Assembly: GCF_025465275.1 (NCBI RefSeq) | Contig: NZ_JAODNK010000237.1 | Location: 1-51,707, forward strand | Length of the DNA: 51,707 bases | Reading direction: 5' to 3' | Source: Nocardia sp. | GTDB taxonomy: Bacteria > Actinomycetota > Actinomycetes > Mycobacteriales > Mycobacteriaceae | In this document: positions 1 through 8,765 of the stretch, one piece after another | Layout: every line of letters begins with the position of its first letter | Position numbering within the stretch: position 1 is the stretch's first letter | Notes under the pieces: generated by a model | What the model saw: only the letters and a program-made list of their open reading frames with translations | What the model was told of the DNA's origin: nothing | Database searches by the model: none | Position numbers and translations under genes: made by a program

Positions 1-1994
1 ACCCCGGCGCCGGCTACGACAAGGCTGCCTACAAGCAGTTCCTCACCGAGATCGGCTACTTGCGTCCCGAACCGGCCGACGCTAGTGGCGAGCACTGGCA
101 GATCGGGACCGAGAACGTGGACGCCGAAATCGCCACCCAGGCCGGCCCGCAGCTGGTCGTGCCGGTGATGAACGCCCGCTTCGCCATCAACGCGGCGAAC
201 GCGCGCTGGGGCTCGCTCTACGACGCCCTGTACGGCACCGACGCCATCTCCGAGGCCAATGGCGCGGAGAAGGGCAAGGGCTACAACAAGGTTCGCGGTG
301 ACAAGGTCATCGAATGGGCCCGCAATTTCCTCGATGACGCGCTGCCGCTGATCACCGGCTCGCACCTGGGCACCAGCAAGTACGCCATCGTGGACGGCGA
401 ACTCGAGGTCACCCTCGAGGACGGCACCGACATCGGCCTCGCCGACGGTGACGCACTGGTCGGCTACCTGGGCACCCCGGAGGCCCCGACCTCGCTGCTG
501 TTCAAGCACAACGGCCTGCACATCGAGATCCAGTTCGATCCCGCGTCTCCGGTCGGCTCGACCGACGACGCCGGCATCAAGGACGTCGTGCTGGAGTCCG
601 CGGTCACCACGATCATGGACTTCGAGGCTTCGGTCGCCGCCGTGGACGCCGCGGACAAGGTCCTGTGCTACCACAACTGGCTCGGCCTGATGAAGGGCGA
701 TCTGGCGGAAGAGGTTTCGAAGGGCGGCAAGTCCTTCACCCGCACCATGAACCCGGACCGGGTGTACACCGCGCTCGACGGTTCCGACCTTGTGCTGCAC
801 GGCCGTTCGCTGCTGTTCGTGCGCAATGTGGGTCACCTCATGACCTCCGACGCCATCATCGACAAAGATGGCAACGAGGTCCCCGAGGGCATCATGGACG
901 CCCTCATCACCGTGCTGGCCGCCAAGCACGCCCTCAACGGCGACACCAAGCTGAAGAACACCCGCACCGGCTCCATCTACATCGTCAAGCCGAAGATGCA
1001 CGGCCCCGACGAGGTCGCCTTCACCAACGAGCTGTTCGCCCGCGTCGAAGGTGTGGTGGGCCTGCCCGCGAACACCCTCAAGGTCGGCATCATGGACGAG
1101 GAGCGCCGCACCACGGTCAACCTCAAGGCGTCCATCCATGCCGCCAAGGACCGCGTGGTCTTCATCAACACCGGCTTCCTGGACCGCACCGGCGACGAGA
1201 TCCACACCTCCATGGAGGCCGGGCCGATGGTCCGCAAGGCCGATATGAAGTCGCAGCAGTGGATCAAGTCCTACGAGGACTGGAATGTCGACACCGGCAT
1301 CGCCGCCGGTCTGCCCGGTAAGGCGCAGATCGGCAAGGGCATGTGGGCCATGCCCGATCTGATGGCCGACATGCTGGTCCAGAAGATCGGCCACCCCAAG
1401 GCCGGCGCGAACACCGCATGGGTGCCCTCGCCGACCGCCGCCACGCTGCACGCCACCCACTACCACCTGGTGGATGTGTTCAAGCGGCAGGCCGAGATCG
1501 CCAAGGGCGGCCCGCGCGCCACCGTCGATCAGATCCTGGAAATCCCCCTGGCGCAGGACACCAACTGGTCCGCCGAGGAGAAGCAGCAGGAGCTGGACAA
1601 TAATTCGCAGGGCATCCTCGGCTATGTGGTGCGCTGGATCGATCAGGGTGTCGGCTGCTCGAAGGTGCCGGATATCAAGGACGTCGGCCTCATGGAGGAC
1701 CGCGCGACCCTGCGTATCTCCAGCCAGCAGGTGGCCAACTGGTTGCGGCACGGCATCGTGACGCAGGAGCAGGTGCTCGAGAGCCTGCAGCGCATGGCTC
1801 CGGTTGTCGACCACCAGAACGCCGGTGACTCGAACTACCGCGCCATGGCCCCCGATTTCGCGGGTTCGATCGCCTTCCAGGCGGCCAAGGAGCTGGTGCT
1901 CGAGGGCACGAAGCAGCCCAATGGCTACACCGAGCCCATCCTGCACCGCCGTCGCCGTGAGGCGAAGGAGCAGGCGGCGAAGTTCTGCGGATAA
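1..1994 (+). CDS. glcB: Malate synthase G (5' truncated by window edge)
   Basis: Condenses glyoxylate and acetyl-CoA to malate in the glyoxylate shunt; a cytosolic, Mg-dependent single-chain enzyme. The frame is open from base 3 with no start visible, and the first residues read PGAGYDKAAYKQFLTEIGYL, typical of the region near residue 70 of this family. About 664 residues are visible of the usual 720-740. The stretch GPMVRKADMKSQQWI and the C-terminal region with NWLRHGI and EPILHRRRREAK are characteristic of the G isoform. A strong hairpin follows the TAA stop, so the gene probably ends its transcript here. Confidence 0.96.
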   Translation, partial: PGAGYDKAAYKQFLTEIGYLRPEPADASGEHWQIGTENVDAEIATQAGPQLVVPVMNARFAINAANARWGSLYDALYGTDAISEANGAEKGKGYNKVRGDKVIEWARNFLDDALPLITGSHLGTSKYAIVDGELEVTLEDGTDIGLADGDALVGYLGTPEAPTSLLFKHNGLHIEIQFDPASPVGSTDDAGIKDVVLESAVTTIMDFEASVAAVDAADKVLCYHNWLGLMKGDLAEEVSKGGKSFTRTMNPDRVYTALDGSDLVLHGRSLLFVRNVGHLMTSDAIIDKDGNEVPEGIMDALITVLAAKHALNGDTKLKNTRTGSIYIVKPKMHGPDEVAFTNELFARVEGVVGLPANTLKVGIMDEERRTTVNLKASIHAAKDRVVFINTGFLDRTGDEIHTSMEAGPMVRKADMKSQQWIKSYEDWNVDTGIAAGLPGKAQIGKGMWAMPDLMADMLVQKIGHPKAGANTAWVPSPTAATLHATHYHLVDVFKRQAEIAKGGPRATVDQILEIPLAQDTNWSAEEKQQELDNNSQGILGYVVRWIDQGVGCSKVPDIKDVGLMEDRATLRISSQQVANWLRHGIVTQEQVLESLQRMAPVVDHQNAGDSNYRAMAPDFAGSIAFQAAKELVLEGTKQPNGYTEPILHRRRREAKEQAAKFCG

Positions 1995-2011
1995 CCGCAG
2001 CTGAGTAGTAG

Positions 2012-2049
2012 CGCATCCCCCGATCGGCAACAGTCGAACGGGGGATGCG
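2012..2049 (+). terminator. Hairpin terminator after glcB
   Basis: Perfect 11-bp inverted repeat, CGCATCCCCCG at 2012-2022 and CGGGGGATGCG at 2039-2049, with a 16-nt loop, starting 17 bases after the malate synthase stop. There is no long T-run, as is common in GC-rich actinobacteria. Confidence 0.75.
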
Positions 2050-2122
2050 TGTATTCAGGCGTGACCGACTGCGATTCACGCGGTTCTCGAGAAACCCGAC
2101 CAATCGGGCAAGATGGACATTC

Positions 2123-2719
2123 GTGACCACCTACCCGCCACCCGGATACCCGCAGCCGATCCAGCACACACCGCTCGGCTGGGTATTCGCGATGGTGGCG
2201 ACTCTGGTCCTGATCGGGGTGTGCTGCCTCGGGATCCTGTGGGCCTTCGCCTCCCGCGGCGACACCCTCACCGCGCTGCTCTACGCAGGCGGCGGCCTGC
2301 TCGTACTCGGCGTGGTCTGGCTGATGCTCGCATTGGTCGGCGGAATCGCTTATCGCACATACCTACTCAGCGCGCTAGCACCCGTGCTGATAGCACTGAC
2401 GGCGGGACTACTGCTCCTGCAGATTCCGCAGGACCTCGGCTGGCGAATGTCGAAACCAGCACTGGAACGCGCGGCCGCCGAATGCACCGACAGCCGCTCC
2501 GACACCAGGATCGGGCTCTACACCTTCGACTACATTCGCAAAACACCCGAGGGCTGCACCTTCAGCCTCGCGGGCTCCGGCCTGGGCCCCGACGGTTTCG
2601 CCTACATCCCGAGCGGCGCCGCACCCGAAGTGCCCGCGAAGGCACTGGTCGGCGACCACTACACCGCACTCGGCGGACCGTGGTTCACCTTCGACCATTT
2701 CATCGACCCCGCCGCCTGA
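2123..2719 (+). CDS. Small multi-pass membrane protein of unknown function
   Basis: A 198-residue protein from a GTG start (MTTYPPPGYPQPIQ...). A longer frame begins at 2045 but would run through the upstream terminator, so the GTG is preferred. A short proline-rich cytosolic N-terminus is followed by three strongly hydrophobic segments (about residues 20-45, 52-80 and 84-105). The rest is a polar domain of about 95 residues with two Cys (in AECTD and EGCTF) that could form a disulfide outside the membrane. This part reads like a small extracytoplasmic domain. No family was recognised. A 13-bp stem hairpin follows downstream. Confidence 0.75.
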   Translation: MTTYPPPGYPQPIQHTPLGWVFAMVATLVLIGVCCLGILWAFASRGDTLTALLYAGGGLLVLGVVWLMLALVGGIAYRTYLLSALAPVLIALTAGLLLLQIPQDLGWRMSKPALERAAAECTDSRSDTRIGLYTFDYIRKTPEGCTFSLAGSGLGPDGFAYIPSGAAPEVPAKALVGDHYTALGGPWFTFDHFIDPAA

Positions 2720-2794
2720 GCGCGGCGAGGTCGGGCGCTGTTGCGATCAGTCGATGGTCGGCCAGTCCCAGCCCGCCGCAGGAACCTGCCGAAA

Positions 2795-2830
2795 CGAACC
2801 CCTCCACTACGCCCGCGGTGGAGGGGTTCG
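2795..2830 (+). terminator. Hairpin terminator after the membrane protein gene
   Basis: Perfect 13-bp inverted repeat CGAACCCCTCCAC (2795-2807) and GTGGAGGGGTTCG (2818-2830) with a 10-nt loop. It lies between a plus-strand gene and a minus-strand small ORF, so it may serve both directions. Confidence 0.75.
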
Positions 2831-2958
2831 TCGTGTGCGGAACTGTCGGCCCCGACGGCTCGCCGGCCTGCGCCGAAGCTACGAAATGCACTGCAAACAA
2901 GGAGCATTCGCACCCGGCTTCTGGGGAAATCGGGGCGGCAGTCCGCACGGGTGATGGA

Positions 2959-3090
2959 TCAGCTGAGCGGGTACTGTCCTGCGCCGGTGCCACCCATGCC
3001 GACGACATCGCCGAACAGTGACACCATCCCCTGTCCGATCGACAGCACGTCATACCCGATCGTTCCGAGATTGGTTGCGAAGTTCTGCAT
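2959..3090 (-). CDS. Putative 43-residue hydrophobic peptide, PorA/PorH-like in style
   Basis: Short ORF read by hand from ATG at 3090 to TGA at 2959. The peptide begins MQNFATNLGTIGYDVLSIGQ, continues with a GMVSLFGDVVGMGG core and ends GQYPLS. The start is supported by AGGAG six bases upstream; an in-frame ATG at 3096 directly abuts that site and is less likely. The peptide has no signal sequence, no Lys or Arg, and is rich in Gly, Val and Leu. Size and composition recall the 45-57-residue pore-forming peptides PorA/PorH of corynebacterial outer mycomembranes, which also lack signal peptides. That resemblance is by eye and not proof of homology. Confidence 0.5.
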   Translation of the reverse strand: MQNFATNLGTIGYDVLSIGQGMVSLFGDVVGMGGTGAGQYPLS

Positions 3091-3096
3091 GTCCAT

Positions 3097-3408
3097 CTCC
3101 TATCGGTTATTTCGAAGACGGCCGTGCGAGGCCGCGTCGAAATACAGAGAAGCAGGCGTCCGGCTGCGACACGTTGTCATCTGCGGCAAGTCAGCGAATT
3201 CGTAGCTGATTCACTGCCAGATTCCCAGAAAGCTCACAGCCGGCATCTCCGGTGTCGCGCTCCCTCGGCGGATGCCGACGTGCCCTCGGGCCCCAACACC
3301 GACCTGGTTCGAACCGAACAGCCCTTCTCCGAATCGCACAGCCTTTGTACACGCTGTGCAACCCATAAAAGGGCTGTTCAGTTCACCTGCGGCCGAAACA
3401 GATTCGTG
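3097..3408. other. Intergenic region between the P450 operon end and the small peptide gene
   Basis: No convincing gene. It holds a nested inverted repeat (3312-3383, listed separately) near the P450 stop. The remainder is upstream of the peptide gene and should carry its promoter, but no clear -10/-35 pair was identified. Confidence 0.6.
3312..3383 (-). terminator. Nested hairpin at the end of the P450 operon
   Basis: Outer arms are 15 bp with one mismatch: AACCGAACAGCCCTT at 3312-3326, and 3369-3383 whose reverse complement is AACTGAACAGCCCTT. Inside is a second perfect 7-bp stem, GCACAGC (3336-3342) and GCTGTGC (3353-3359). It lies 26 bases past the stop of the last minus-strand P450 gene, which suits a terminator. 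Confidence 0.6.
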
Positions 3409-4677
3409 TCAGGCCGGTTTGAATCCGACCTGCAGCGATTCCAGCCCCCGGATGACGACGTTCGGCTTGAACGGCGGGTTGTCCGAAAGCAGTTCCATGG
3501 CACCGACTTTGCGCAGCAGCACCTCCAGCAGCACCTCCATCTCGAGCAGCGCCAGCGGCGCGCCGAGGCAGTAGTGGATGCCGAGGCTGAAGCCGAGATG
3601 CTTCTTGGCCGGATTCATCGGATCCGAGTAGCGGGTCACATCGGTGCGGTCCGGGTTCGTGAAGGCGGCATCATCGTGGTTGGCCGAATTGATCAGCACC
3701 ACAACGCCTTCGCCCTTGTCGAAATCGTGGCCCGCCACGGTGATGGGCCGGGTCGCGGCACGGGTGGTGATCTGCACCGATGGCTCCAGCCGCAGCAGCT
3801 CGTCGGGAGCGACGGCCACCAGCTCGGGCCGCGCGCGCAGCAGTTCGACCTGACCGGGTTCCCGCAGCAGGCGCAGCATGCCGGTGCCGACCAGATTCGC
3901 GGTGGTCTCGTGCCCGGCGACGAAGGTGGTGATGCAGGTGGCCAGCAGTTCCTGCTCGGTCAGCACATCACCGCGGTCCTCGACCTGGGACAGCACGCTG
4001 AGCAGATCGTCGGTCGGATTGACCCGGCGCTCGTTCAGCAGTTCGCGGAAGTAGTTCATGAATCCACGGGACGCCGCGCTGCGCGCCTTCAGGGATTCCT
4101 CCGGCAGCGTGTAGTCGTGGTCGAAGCCGCGCGCCAGGTCCTGCGACCACTGGTGCACCTGCGCGTACGCCTCAGGCGGGACGTCGATGAGCTCACAGGC
4201 GATGATCAGCGGCAGCGGATAGGCGATGAACTCGATCAGATCGAATTCCCCGGCCTCCAGGGCCTTGTCGACGAGCTGTTCGGTGAGTTCCTCGATGCGC
4301 GGGCGCAGCCGCGTGACCATGCGCGGGGTGAAGCCCTTGGTGACCAGATTGCGCAGGCGGGTGTGGTCCGGCGGCTCCATCCACAGGAAGGAGGTGGGCA
4401 GTTCGTCGGCGGCATTCTCCGGTGAGACGGTCGGGTGCATCATCCCGGCCTCTTCGGCATGGCTCCACGCGGTGGTGGACAGCACCGCCGCGCAGTCCTC
4501 GTACCGGGTGAGGACGTGGTGGCCGATCGGGGTCATATGGATGGGTCCGGCCTCGCGCAGCACGCGCGCCGGGGTGTAGGGATCGGCCCGGCCATCGGGG
4601 CCGAAAAGCTGTGCCATTGCCGTGAGAATGGCGGGATCTTGGTCGGCGGCAACGGTGTTCACGTCTGGTGCGGCCAT
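3409..4677 (-). CDS. Cytochrome P450 (CYP), first of four
   Basis: Soluble bacterial class P450 of 422 residues, a heme monooxygenase needing ferredoxin and reductase. Visible motifs: C-helix WMEPPDHTRLR (about 99-109), I-helix AGHETT (254-259) for oxygen activation, ExxR as ELLR (293-296), and heme loop FSLGIHYCLGAPLA with axial Cys near 370. The start has a strong AGGAGG site. It is the last gene of a four-gene minus-strand operon, 72 bases after the FAD monooxygenase. It closely resembles the P450 at 7286-8539 (shared SFLWMEPPDHTRLR and FNPNVV/RPNVVxRG-type ends), so the two are likely paralogs. Substrate is unknown; context suggests an ACP-bound or free fatty acyl chain. Confidence 0.95.
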   Translation of the reverse strand: MAAPDVNTVAADQDPAILTAMAQLFGPDGRADPYTPARVLREAGPIHMTPIGHHVLTRYEDCAAVLSTTAWSHAEEAGMMHPTVSPENAADELPTSFLWMEPPDHTRLRNLVTKGFTPRMVTRLRPRIEELTEQLVDKALEAGEFDLIEFIAYPLPLIIACELIDVPPEAYAQVHQWSQDLARGFDHDYTLPEESLKARSAASRGFMNYFRELLNERRVNPTDDLLSVLSQVEDRGDVLTEQELLATCITTFVAGHETTANLVGTGMLRLLREPGQVELLRARPELVAVAPDELLRLEPSVQITTRAATRPITVAGHDFDKGEGVVVLINSANHDDAAFTNPDRTDVTRYSDPMNPAKKHLGFSLGIHYCLGAPLALLEMEVLLEVLLRKVGAMELLSDNPPFKPNVVIRGLESLQVGFKPA

Positions 4678-4749
4678 GCGTATCCTCCTGAATTCGACAG
4701 CGCGATGACGGTCGACGGCGGCGATGACGTTCGACTGGACATAGGTGGT

Positions 4750-6078
4750 TCAGCTCGGTGTGGACCTGGTGTACGCAAATCCGCTGCCGTGCAGCATGAT
4801 CCGTCCGGCGGTGACCGGATGCGTGAGCGCGGCAGGCGGTTCGACCAGATGGGCGACACGCATGAAGGTCCGCGACACCACCGGATCGTGATGGGCGGCC
4901 CGTTGCACCTGCGCCACATAGACATTGGTGAGCCGGGTCCGAAGCGAGCGTGGACCGATCACACCCGGATGGCTCAGGTCGGAGGAGGCGGCCAGTCGCC
5001 AGGCGGCGGCCACCGGGTCGGAGGAGGCGGCATAGAACCGCGCGGCCAGGGTCGCGGGTGCGCCGTCCAAACAAGCGCGCAGGGCGGCGGCCTGCAGCGC
5101 GGCGACCGTCATGCCCTGCGCGTACAGCGGATTGAAGGCGCACTGCGCGTCGCCGACCACCAGCAGGCCCGCGGGCACGGCGGTCATACGATCGAAATGC
5201 CGGCGCACCGACGCCCGGAACCGATACGGCACCGGATCGTCGAGCGGTTCGGAGTCCATGACGATTTCATGGATGTCTGGCGCCGCGAGTGTGGCGGCGT
5301 AGCGCGGGAATTCGTCGGGGTCGGCCGGTGGATGGTCACCGAGCATTCCGGCGAGGGTGACCAGCCACCGGTCTCCTTCGATATGCACCGCCCCGCCGCC
5401 GCGGCCGTTCGTTCCGGTCGACACGATGACCGAGGAGTGCCCGCCCAGTTGCCCGGGCCGGTGCCGGTACAACCGGGAGGAATAGCCGAGATCCACATCG
5501 AGCCGTTCGGCATCGGGCACCGCGGCGCCGATATCGGTGAGCCACTCGTCGATTCGGGATCCGCGACCGGTCGCATCCACGACCAGATCGGCGGTGATGT
5601 TCTCGGCACGGCCGTCGGCGACAGTCGCGACCCCGGTCACCGTCTCGGCATCGCCGAGCAGGCCCCGCACCGTAATGCCCTCGCGCATACGCACATTCGG
5701 TATCTGGCAGGTGCGCTGGCGTAGTACGGCCTCCAGCAGCGGGCGGCTCGCGATGACGGAGGTCAATCCGGTCGGAGTCGGCACCAACCGGGCGCCACCG
5801 ACGTACCAGCGCGTGTGGACCAGCACCTCGGCGGCGGTCGCACCGCGCCGGACCAGTTCCGCCGTACATCCCGGATACAGCTCTTCGAAGACGGCGCGGC
5901 CGCTGTCCAGCAGCCCGTGCAGATGCCTGCCCTGCTGTACACCCCGGCGCACCTGCACGCCCTCGCACCGGTCGCGCTCCAGAATCGTCACGCGCGCAAA
6001 CTCTTCCGACAGCACCCGCGCCGCCAGCAGACCGGCGATCCCCGCACCGAGGACGACCGCGTGCCGTCCGGCGGTCAC
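4750..6078 (-). CDS. FAD-dependent monooxygenase/hydroxylase
   Basis: A 442-residue flavoprotein. The N-terminal Rossmann motif VLGAGIAGLLAARVL (about 9-23) binds the ADP part of FAD, followed by ERDR. The segment VVDATGRGSR is the middle motif of group A flavin hydroxylases and tryptophan-halogenase relatives. GDAQCAFNPLYAQGM is the second FAD motif. The halogenase-specific WxWxIP motif was not seen, so hydroxylation, epoxidation or another oxidation is more likely than halogenation. The ATG start overlaps the stop of the upstream P450 by four bases (ATGA). It probably acts on the same lipid or small-molecule substrate as the neighbouring P450s. Confidence 0.85.
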   Translation of the reverse strand: MTAGRHAVVLGAGIAGLLAARVLSEEFARVTILERDRCEGVQVRRGVQQGRHLHGLLDSGRAVFEELYPGCTAELVRRGATAAEVLVHTRWYVGGARLVPTPTGLTSVIASRPLLEAVLRQRTCQIPNVRMREGITVRGLLGDAETVTGVATVADGRAENITADLVVDATGRGSRIDEWLTDIGAAVPDAERLDVDLGYSSRLYRHRPGQLGGHSSVIVSTGTNGRGGGAVHIEGDRWLVTLAGMLGDHPPADPDEFPRYAATLAAPDIHEIVMDSEPLDDPVPYRFRASVRRHFDRMTAVPAGLLVVGDAQCAFNPLYAQGMTVAALQAAALRACLDGAPATLAARFYAASSDPVAAAWRLAASSDLSHPGVIGPRSLRTRLTNVYVAQVQRAAHHDPVVSRTFMRVAHLVEPPAALTHPVTAGRIMLHGSGFAYTRSTPS

Positions 6079-7289
6079 AGCGTCACCGGCAATGCCGCGA
6101 CGCCCCGGTGAATGAGGCTGGGGCGGTATTCGATGGTGTCGGGGGCCAGCCGCAGCTCCGGGGCCCGATCGAGCAGTGTGAGCACGGCGGCCTCGGCCTC
6201 GATCCGGGCCAGCGGCGCGCCCACGCAGTAGTGGATCCCGAGGCTGAATCCGAGATGCTTACGGGCGGGCCGGGTTCCGGCATAGCGGGTGATGTCGAAG
6301 GTATCGGCATCCGGGAAGACCCGGTCGTCCCGGCTCGCGGAGGCAGTCAGTACGACCACACCGTCGCCGCGCTTGAATTGGCGGTCTCCGACCACGGTGT
6401 CCGCGAGGGCAACCCGGATGGTGAACTGGGTGGGCGCGTCATAGCGCAGCATCTCGTCCAGCGCGGACCCGATCAACTCGGGACGTTCGCGCAGCAGCTG
6501 AAGCTGTTCGGGATGCCGCAGCAGCGCGAGCATGCCATTACCGATGAGGTTGATGGAGGTCTCCATGCCCGCCACGAGCAACAGCAGCGACATGCCGATC
6601 ACCTCGGGTTCGGTGAGCATGTCACCGTCCACGCTGGCGGCCACCAGTTCACTGAGCAGATCCGGTGTCGGGCTGTGCTTCTTGCGGGCGATCAGTTCGG
6701 CGAAATAACCCATGCAGGACATGGCCGCAGCGCCGCGCGCGGTCACGTCGGCCTCGCCCAGGAGGGTGTCCGGATCGCTGCCGCGGGCAATCGCCAACTG
6801 CCACTCCCGGAATCGCGCACCGTCGGCGGGATCGGCGCCGAGCAGCCGCACCGGAATCATGGCCACCGCGAGCGGGACGGCCAGATCCGCCAGGATGTCG
6901 AGTTCGCCGCGCTCCACCACGGCATCCACGAGGTCGTTCACCACCCGTCCGGCGACCGGCGCGAGCTCACCGACCATGCGCGGGGTGAACGCCTTGGCCA
7001 CGAGTTTGCGGTAGCGGGCGTGCTCGGGCGGGTCCATGCGGACGAAGGAGCCGGGAATGGCGGCGGTGGTGTCGCGGAAAGGGCTGATGCCGGCGGCATA
7101 TCCGTGACCCCAGTCCGCGCCGGTGAGCACGGCCGAGCATTCCTCGTAGCGGGTCACCAGGGTGACCGGCACATCCCCGAAGGCATACGGGAACAGGGCG
7201 GCCGCATCACGCGCGCGGCGGTAGGCGGGATAGGGATCGGCGCGCTCGCTCGATTCGAAAGCGTCGAAGGTGATTTCGGCAGTGCTCAT
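6075..7289 (-). CDS. Cytochrome P450, second
   Basis: 404-residue soluble P450. Motifs: MDPPEHARYRKLV (C-helix), I-helix AGMETS at about 240-245, ExxR as EMLR, and heme loop FSLGIHYCVGAPLA with Cys near 355. In the I-helix the residue between Gly and Glu, usually Asp, His or Tyr, is Met, which may alter proton delivery. Its ATG overlaps the upstream P450 stop by four bases, and its own stop overlaps the FAD monooxygenase start, so translation is coupled. No ferredoxin gene lies beside it. Confidence 0.95.
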   Translation of the reverse strand: MSTAEITFDAFESSERADPYPAYRRARDAAALFPYAFGDVPVTLVTRYEECSAVLTGADWGHGYAAGISPFRDTTAAIPGSFVRMDPPEHARYRKLVAKAFTPRMVGELAPVAGRVVNDLVDAVVERGELDILADLAVPLAVAMIPVRLLGADPADGARFREWQLAIARGSDPDTLLGEADVTARGAAAMSCMGYFAELIARKKHSPTPDLLSELVAASVDGDMLTEPEVIGMSLLLLVAGMETSINLIGNGMLALLRHPEQLQLLRERPELIGSALDEMLRYDAPTQFTIRVALADTVVGDRQFKRGDGVVVLTASASRDDRVFPDADTFDITRYAGTRPARKHLGFSLGIHYCVGAPLARIEAEAAVLTLLDRAPELRLAPDTIEYRPSLIHRGVAALPVTL

Positions 7290-8539
7290 CGGCCCTCCAC
7301 ACGGACAAGAAGTTCGGACATGCCGCGCACGACCACATTCGGCCGGTACGGCGGTTCCTCGAGCAGGGTCAGGCTCTCCACGCGAAGGGCGAGGGCGTGC
7401 AATACCTCTCGCATTTCCAGCCGGGCCAGCGGTGCGCCCAGGCAGTAGTGCAGGCCGAGACCGAAGGACAGGTGCCGTTCGGCGCGACGACCCGGCCGGT
7501 AGCGGCGGATATCGAAGCGGCCGGGTTCCGGGAAGGCCGCCGGATCGCGGTTGGCGGAGCCGAGCAGCACGATGACGGCATCGCCGGGCGCGAATGTCCT
7601 TCCGGCGACCATGATCTCGGCGCGCGCGGTGCGGGTGGTGAGGTGGACGGGCGCGTCGTAGCGCAGCACCTCGTCGACCGCGGGCGCGGCCAGGTCCGGA
7701 TCGTTTCGCAGCCGCTGGAATTCGCCGGGATGACGAATGAGCGCGAGCGCGCCGTTGCCGATCAGGTTGACCGAGGTCTCGTGTCCCGCGACCACCAGGA
7801 TGAGCAGGGTGCCGATCAGCTCGGTGTGGGTCAGCCGCACCCCGGCTTCCTCGGCCTGAACCAGAGCGGTGATGAGGTCCGGGCGCGGCGTACGGCGCCG
7901 CTGCTCCACCAGATCGCCGAAGAATTCGGTGAATTCGTGCACGGCCGCGGTGCGCGCTGCCAGTTCTTCCGGAGACAGCAGCACATCGGGGTCCAGGCCG
8001 CGCGCAATTCCGGCCGACATGAATCGCACCTGCTCGTGGGCTTCGACGGGTACGCCGAGCAATTCACAGATGAGGGTGAGCGGCACCGGATAGGCCAGCG
8101 CCTCCAGCAGATCCACCTCACCGGCGGCGAGCATGCGGGTCAGGAGTTCGTCGACCAACTGTTCGGCGCGCGCCTGCAGTCCGGTGATGGTGCGGGCGGT
8201 GAACGCCTTGCCGACCAGTCCGCGCAACCGGGTGTGGTCCGGCGGTTCCATCCACAGAAACGAGCCGGGCAGTTCGACCTCGCTGTCGCCGTGCAGCAGT
8301 TCGGGTTCCTCGGCGTGGCTCCAGCGCGGATCCAGCAGGATGGCCTGTGCTTCGGCGTGCCCGGGCACCAGGTGGGTGTCGTGCGGTCCGGGGACGAACG
8401 GCCCGGCGGCGCGCAGGGTCTCGTAGCTGTCGTAGGGGTTGTGCCGTAGGTGTGGTGCGACGCTCTCGATCACCGCCAGCTGTACCGGGGTGACGTGTGG
8501 AATTGCCACTGCCGGGGCGGTGGCGTGGTCGGAACTCAC
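7286..8539 (-). CDS. Cytochrome P450, third; first gene of the minus arm
   Basis: 417-residue soluble P450 from the GTG at 8539, preferred over TTG at 8545 because AGGAG sits six bases upstream of the GTG. Motifs: WMEPPDHTRLRGLV, I-helix AGHETS, ExxR as EVLR, heme loop FGLGLHYCLGAPLA with Cys near 366. It opens the four-gene minus operon and is divergent from the fatty acyl-AMP ligase gene, so a shared intergenic promoter region (8540-8765) probably drives both arms of the cluster. Confidence 0.95.
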   Translation of the reverse strand: MSSDHATAPAVAIPHVTPVQLAVIESVAPHLRHNPYDSYETLRAAGPFVPGPHDTHLVPGHAEAQAILLDPRWSHAEEPELLHGDSEVELPGSFLWMEPPDHTRLRGLVGKAFTARTITGLQARAEQLVDELLTRMLAAGEVDLLEALAYPVPLTLICELLGVPVEAHEQVRFMSAGIARGLDPDVLLSPEELAARTAAVHEFTEFFGDLVEQRRRTPRPDLITALVQAEEAGVRLTHTELIGTLLILVVAGHETSVNLIGNGALALIRHPGEFQRLRNDPDLAAPAVDEVLRYDAPVHLTTRTARAEIMVAGRTFAPGDAVIVLLGSANRDPAAFPEPGRFDIRRYRPGRRAERHLSFGLGLHYCLGAPLARLEMREVLHALALRVESLTLLEEPPYRPNVVVRGMSELLVRVEGR

Positions 8540-8765
8540 CGGCAACTCCTGAAAGAAATCACTGCGAAATCGGATACTCGAACAATTCCGCCGTTCATAT
8601 TCGCCGCCCGGCCCGGTGCGGTCGCACGGCGATCGCCGGAAGCTATCGCTCGATCACCGTGTCCCTTTATCGTGCAACGTAATTGGTTGATCGAGCCTGC
8701 TTATCACAGCGCGGGTTTCACAATGCGTTCAGCGGCTGGACACAATTCGCTGTTGTGGTTGCCGC
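8540..8765. promoter_or_regulatory. Divergent promoter region of the lipid cluster
   Basis: 226 bases between the GTG of the P450 operon (minus) and the ATG of the acyl-AMP ligase (plus). It is AT-richer than its surroundings, as expected of a promoter region. No repeat or clear hexamer pair could be assigned by eye. No regulator gene lies next to it. Confidence 0.45.

Noticed and set aside
3124..4425. 433-residue plus-strand open frame overlapping the first P450
   Set aside because: Shadow of the P450 on the opposite strand.
4750..6078. Flavin-dependent halogenase
   Set aside because: The overall FAD layout is similar, but the WxWxIP motif of halogenases was not found.
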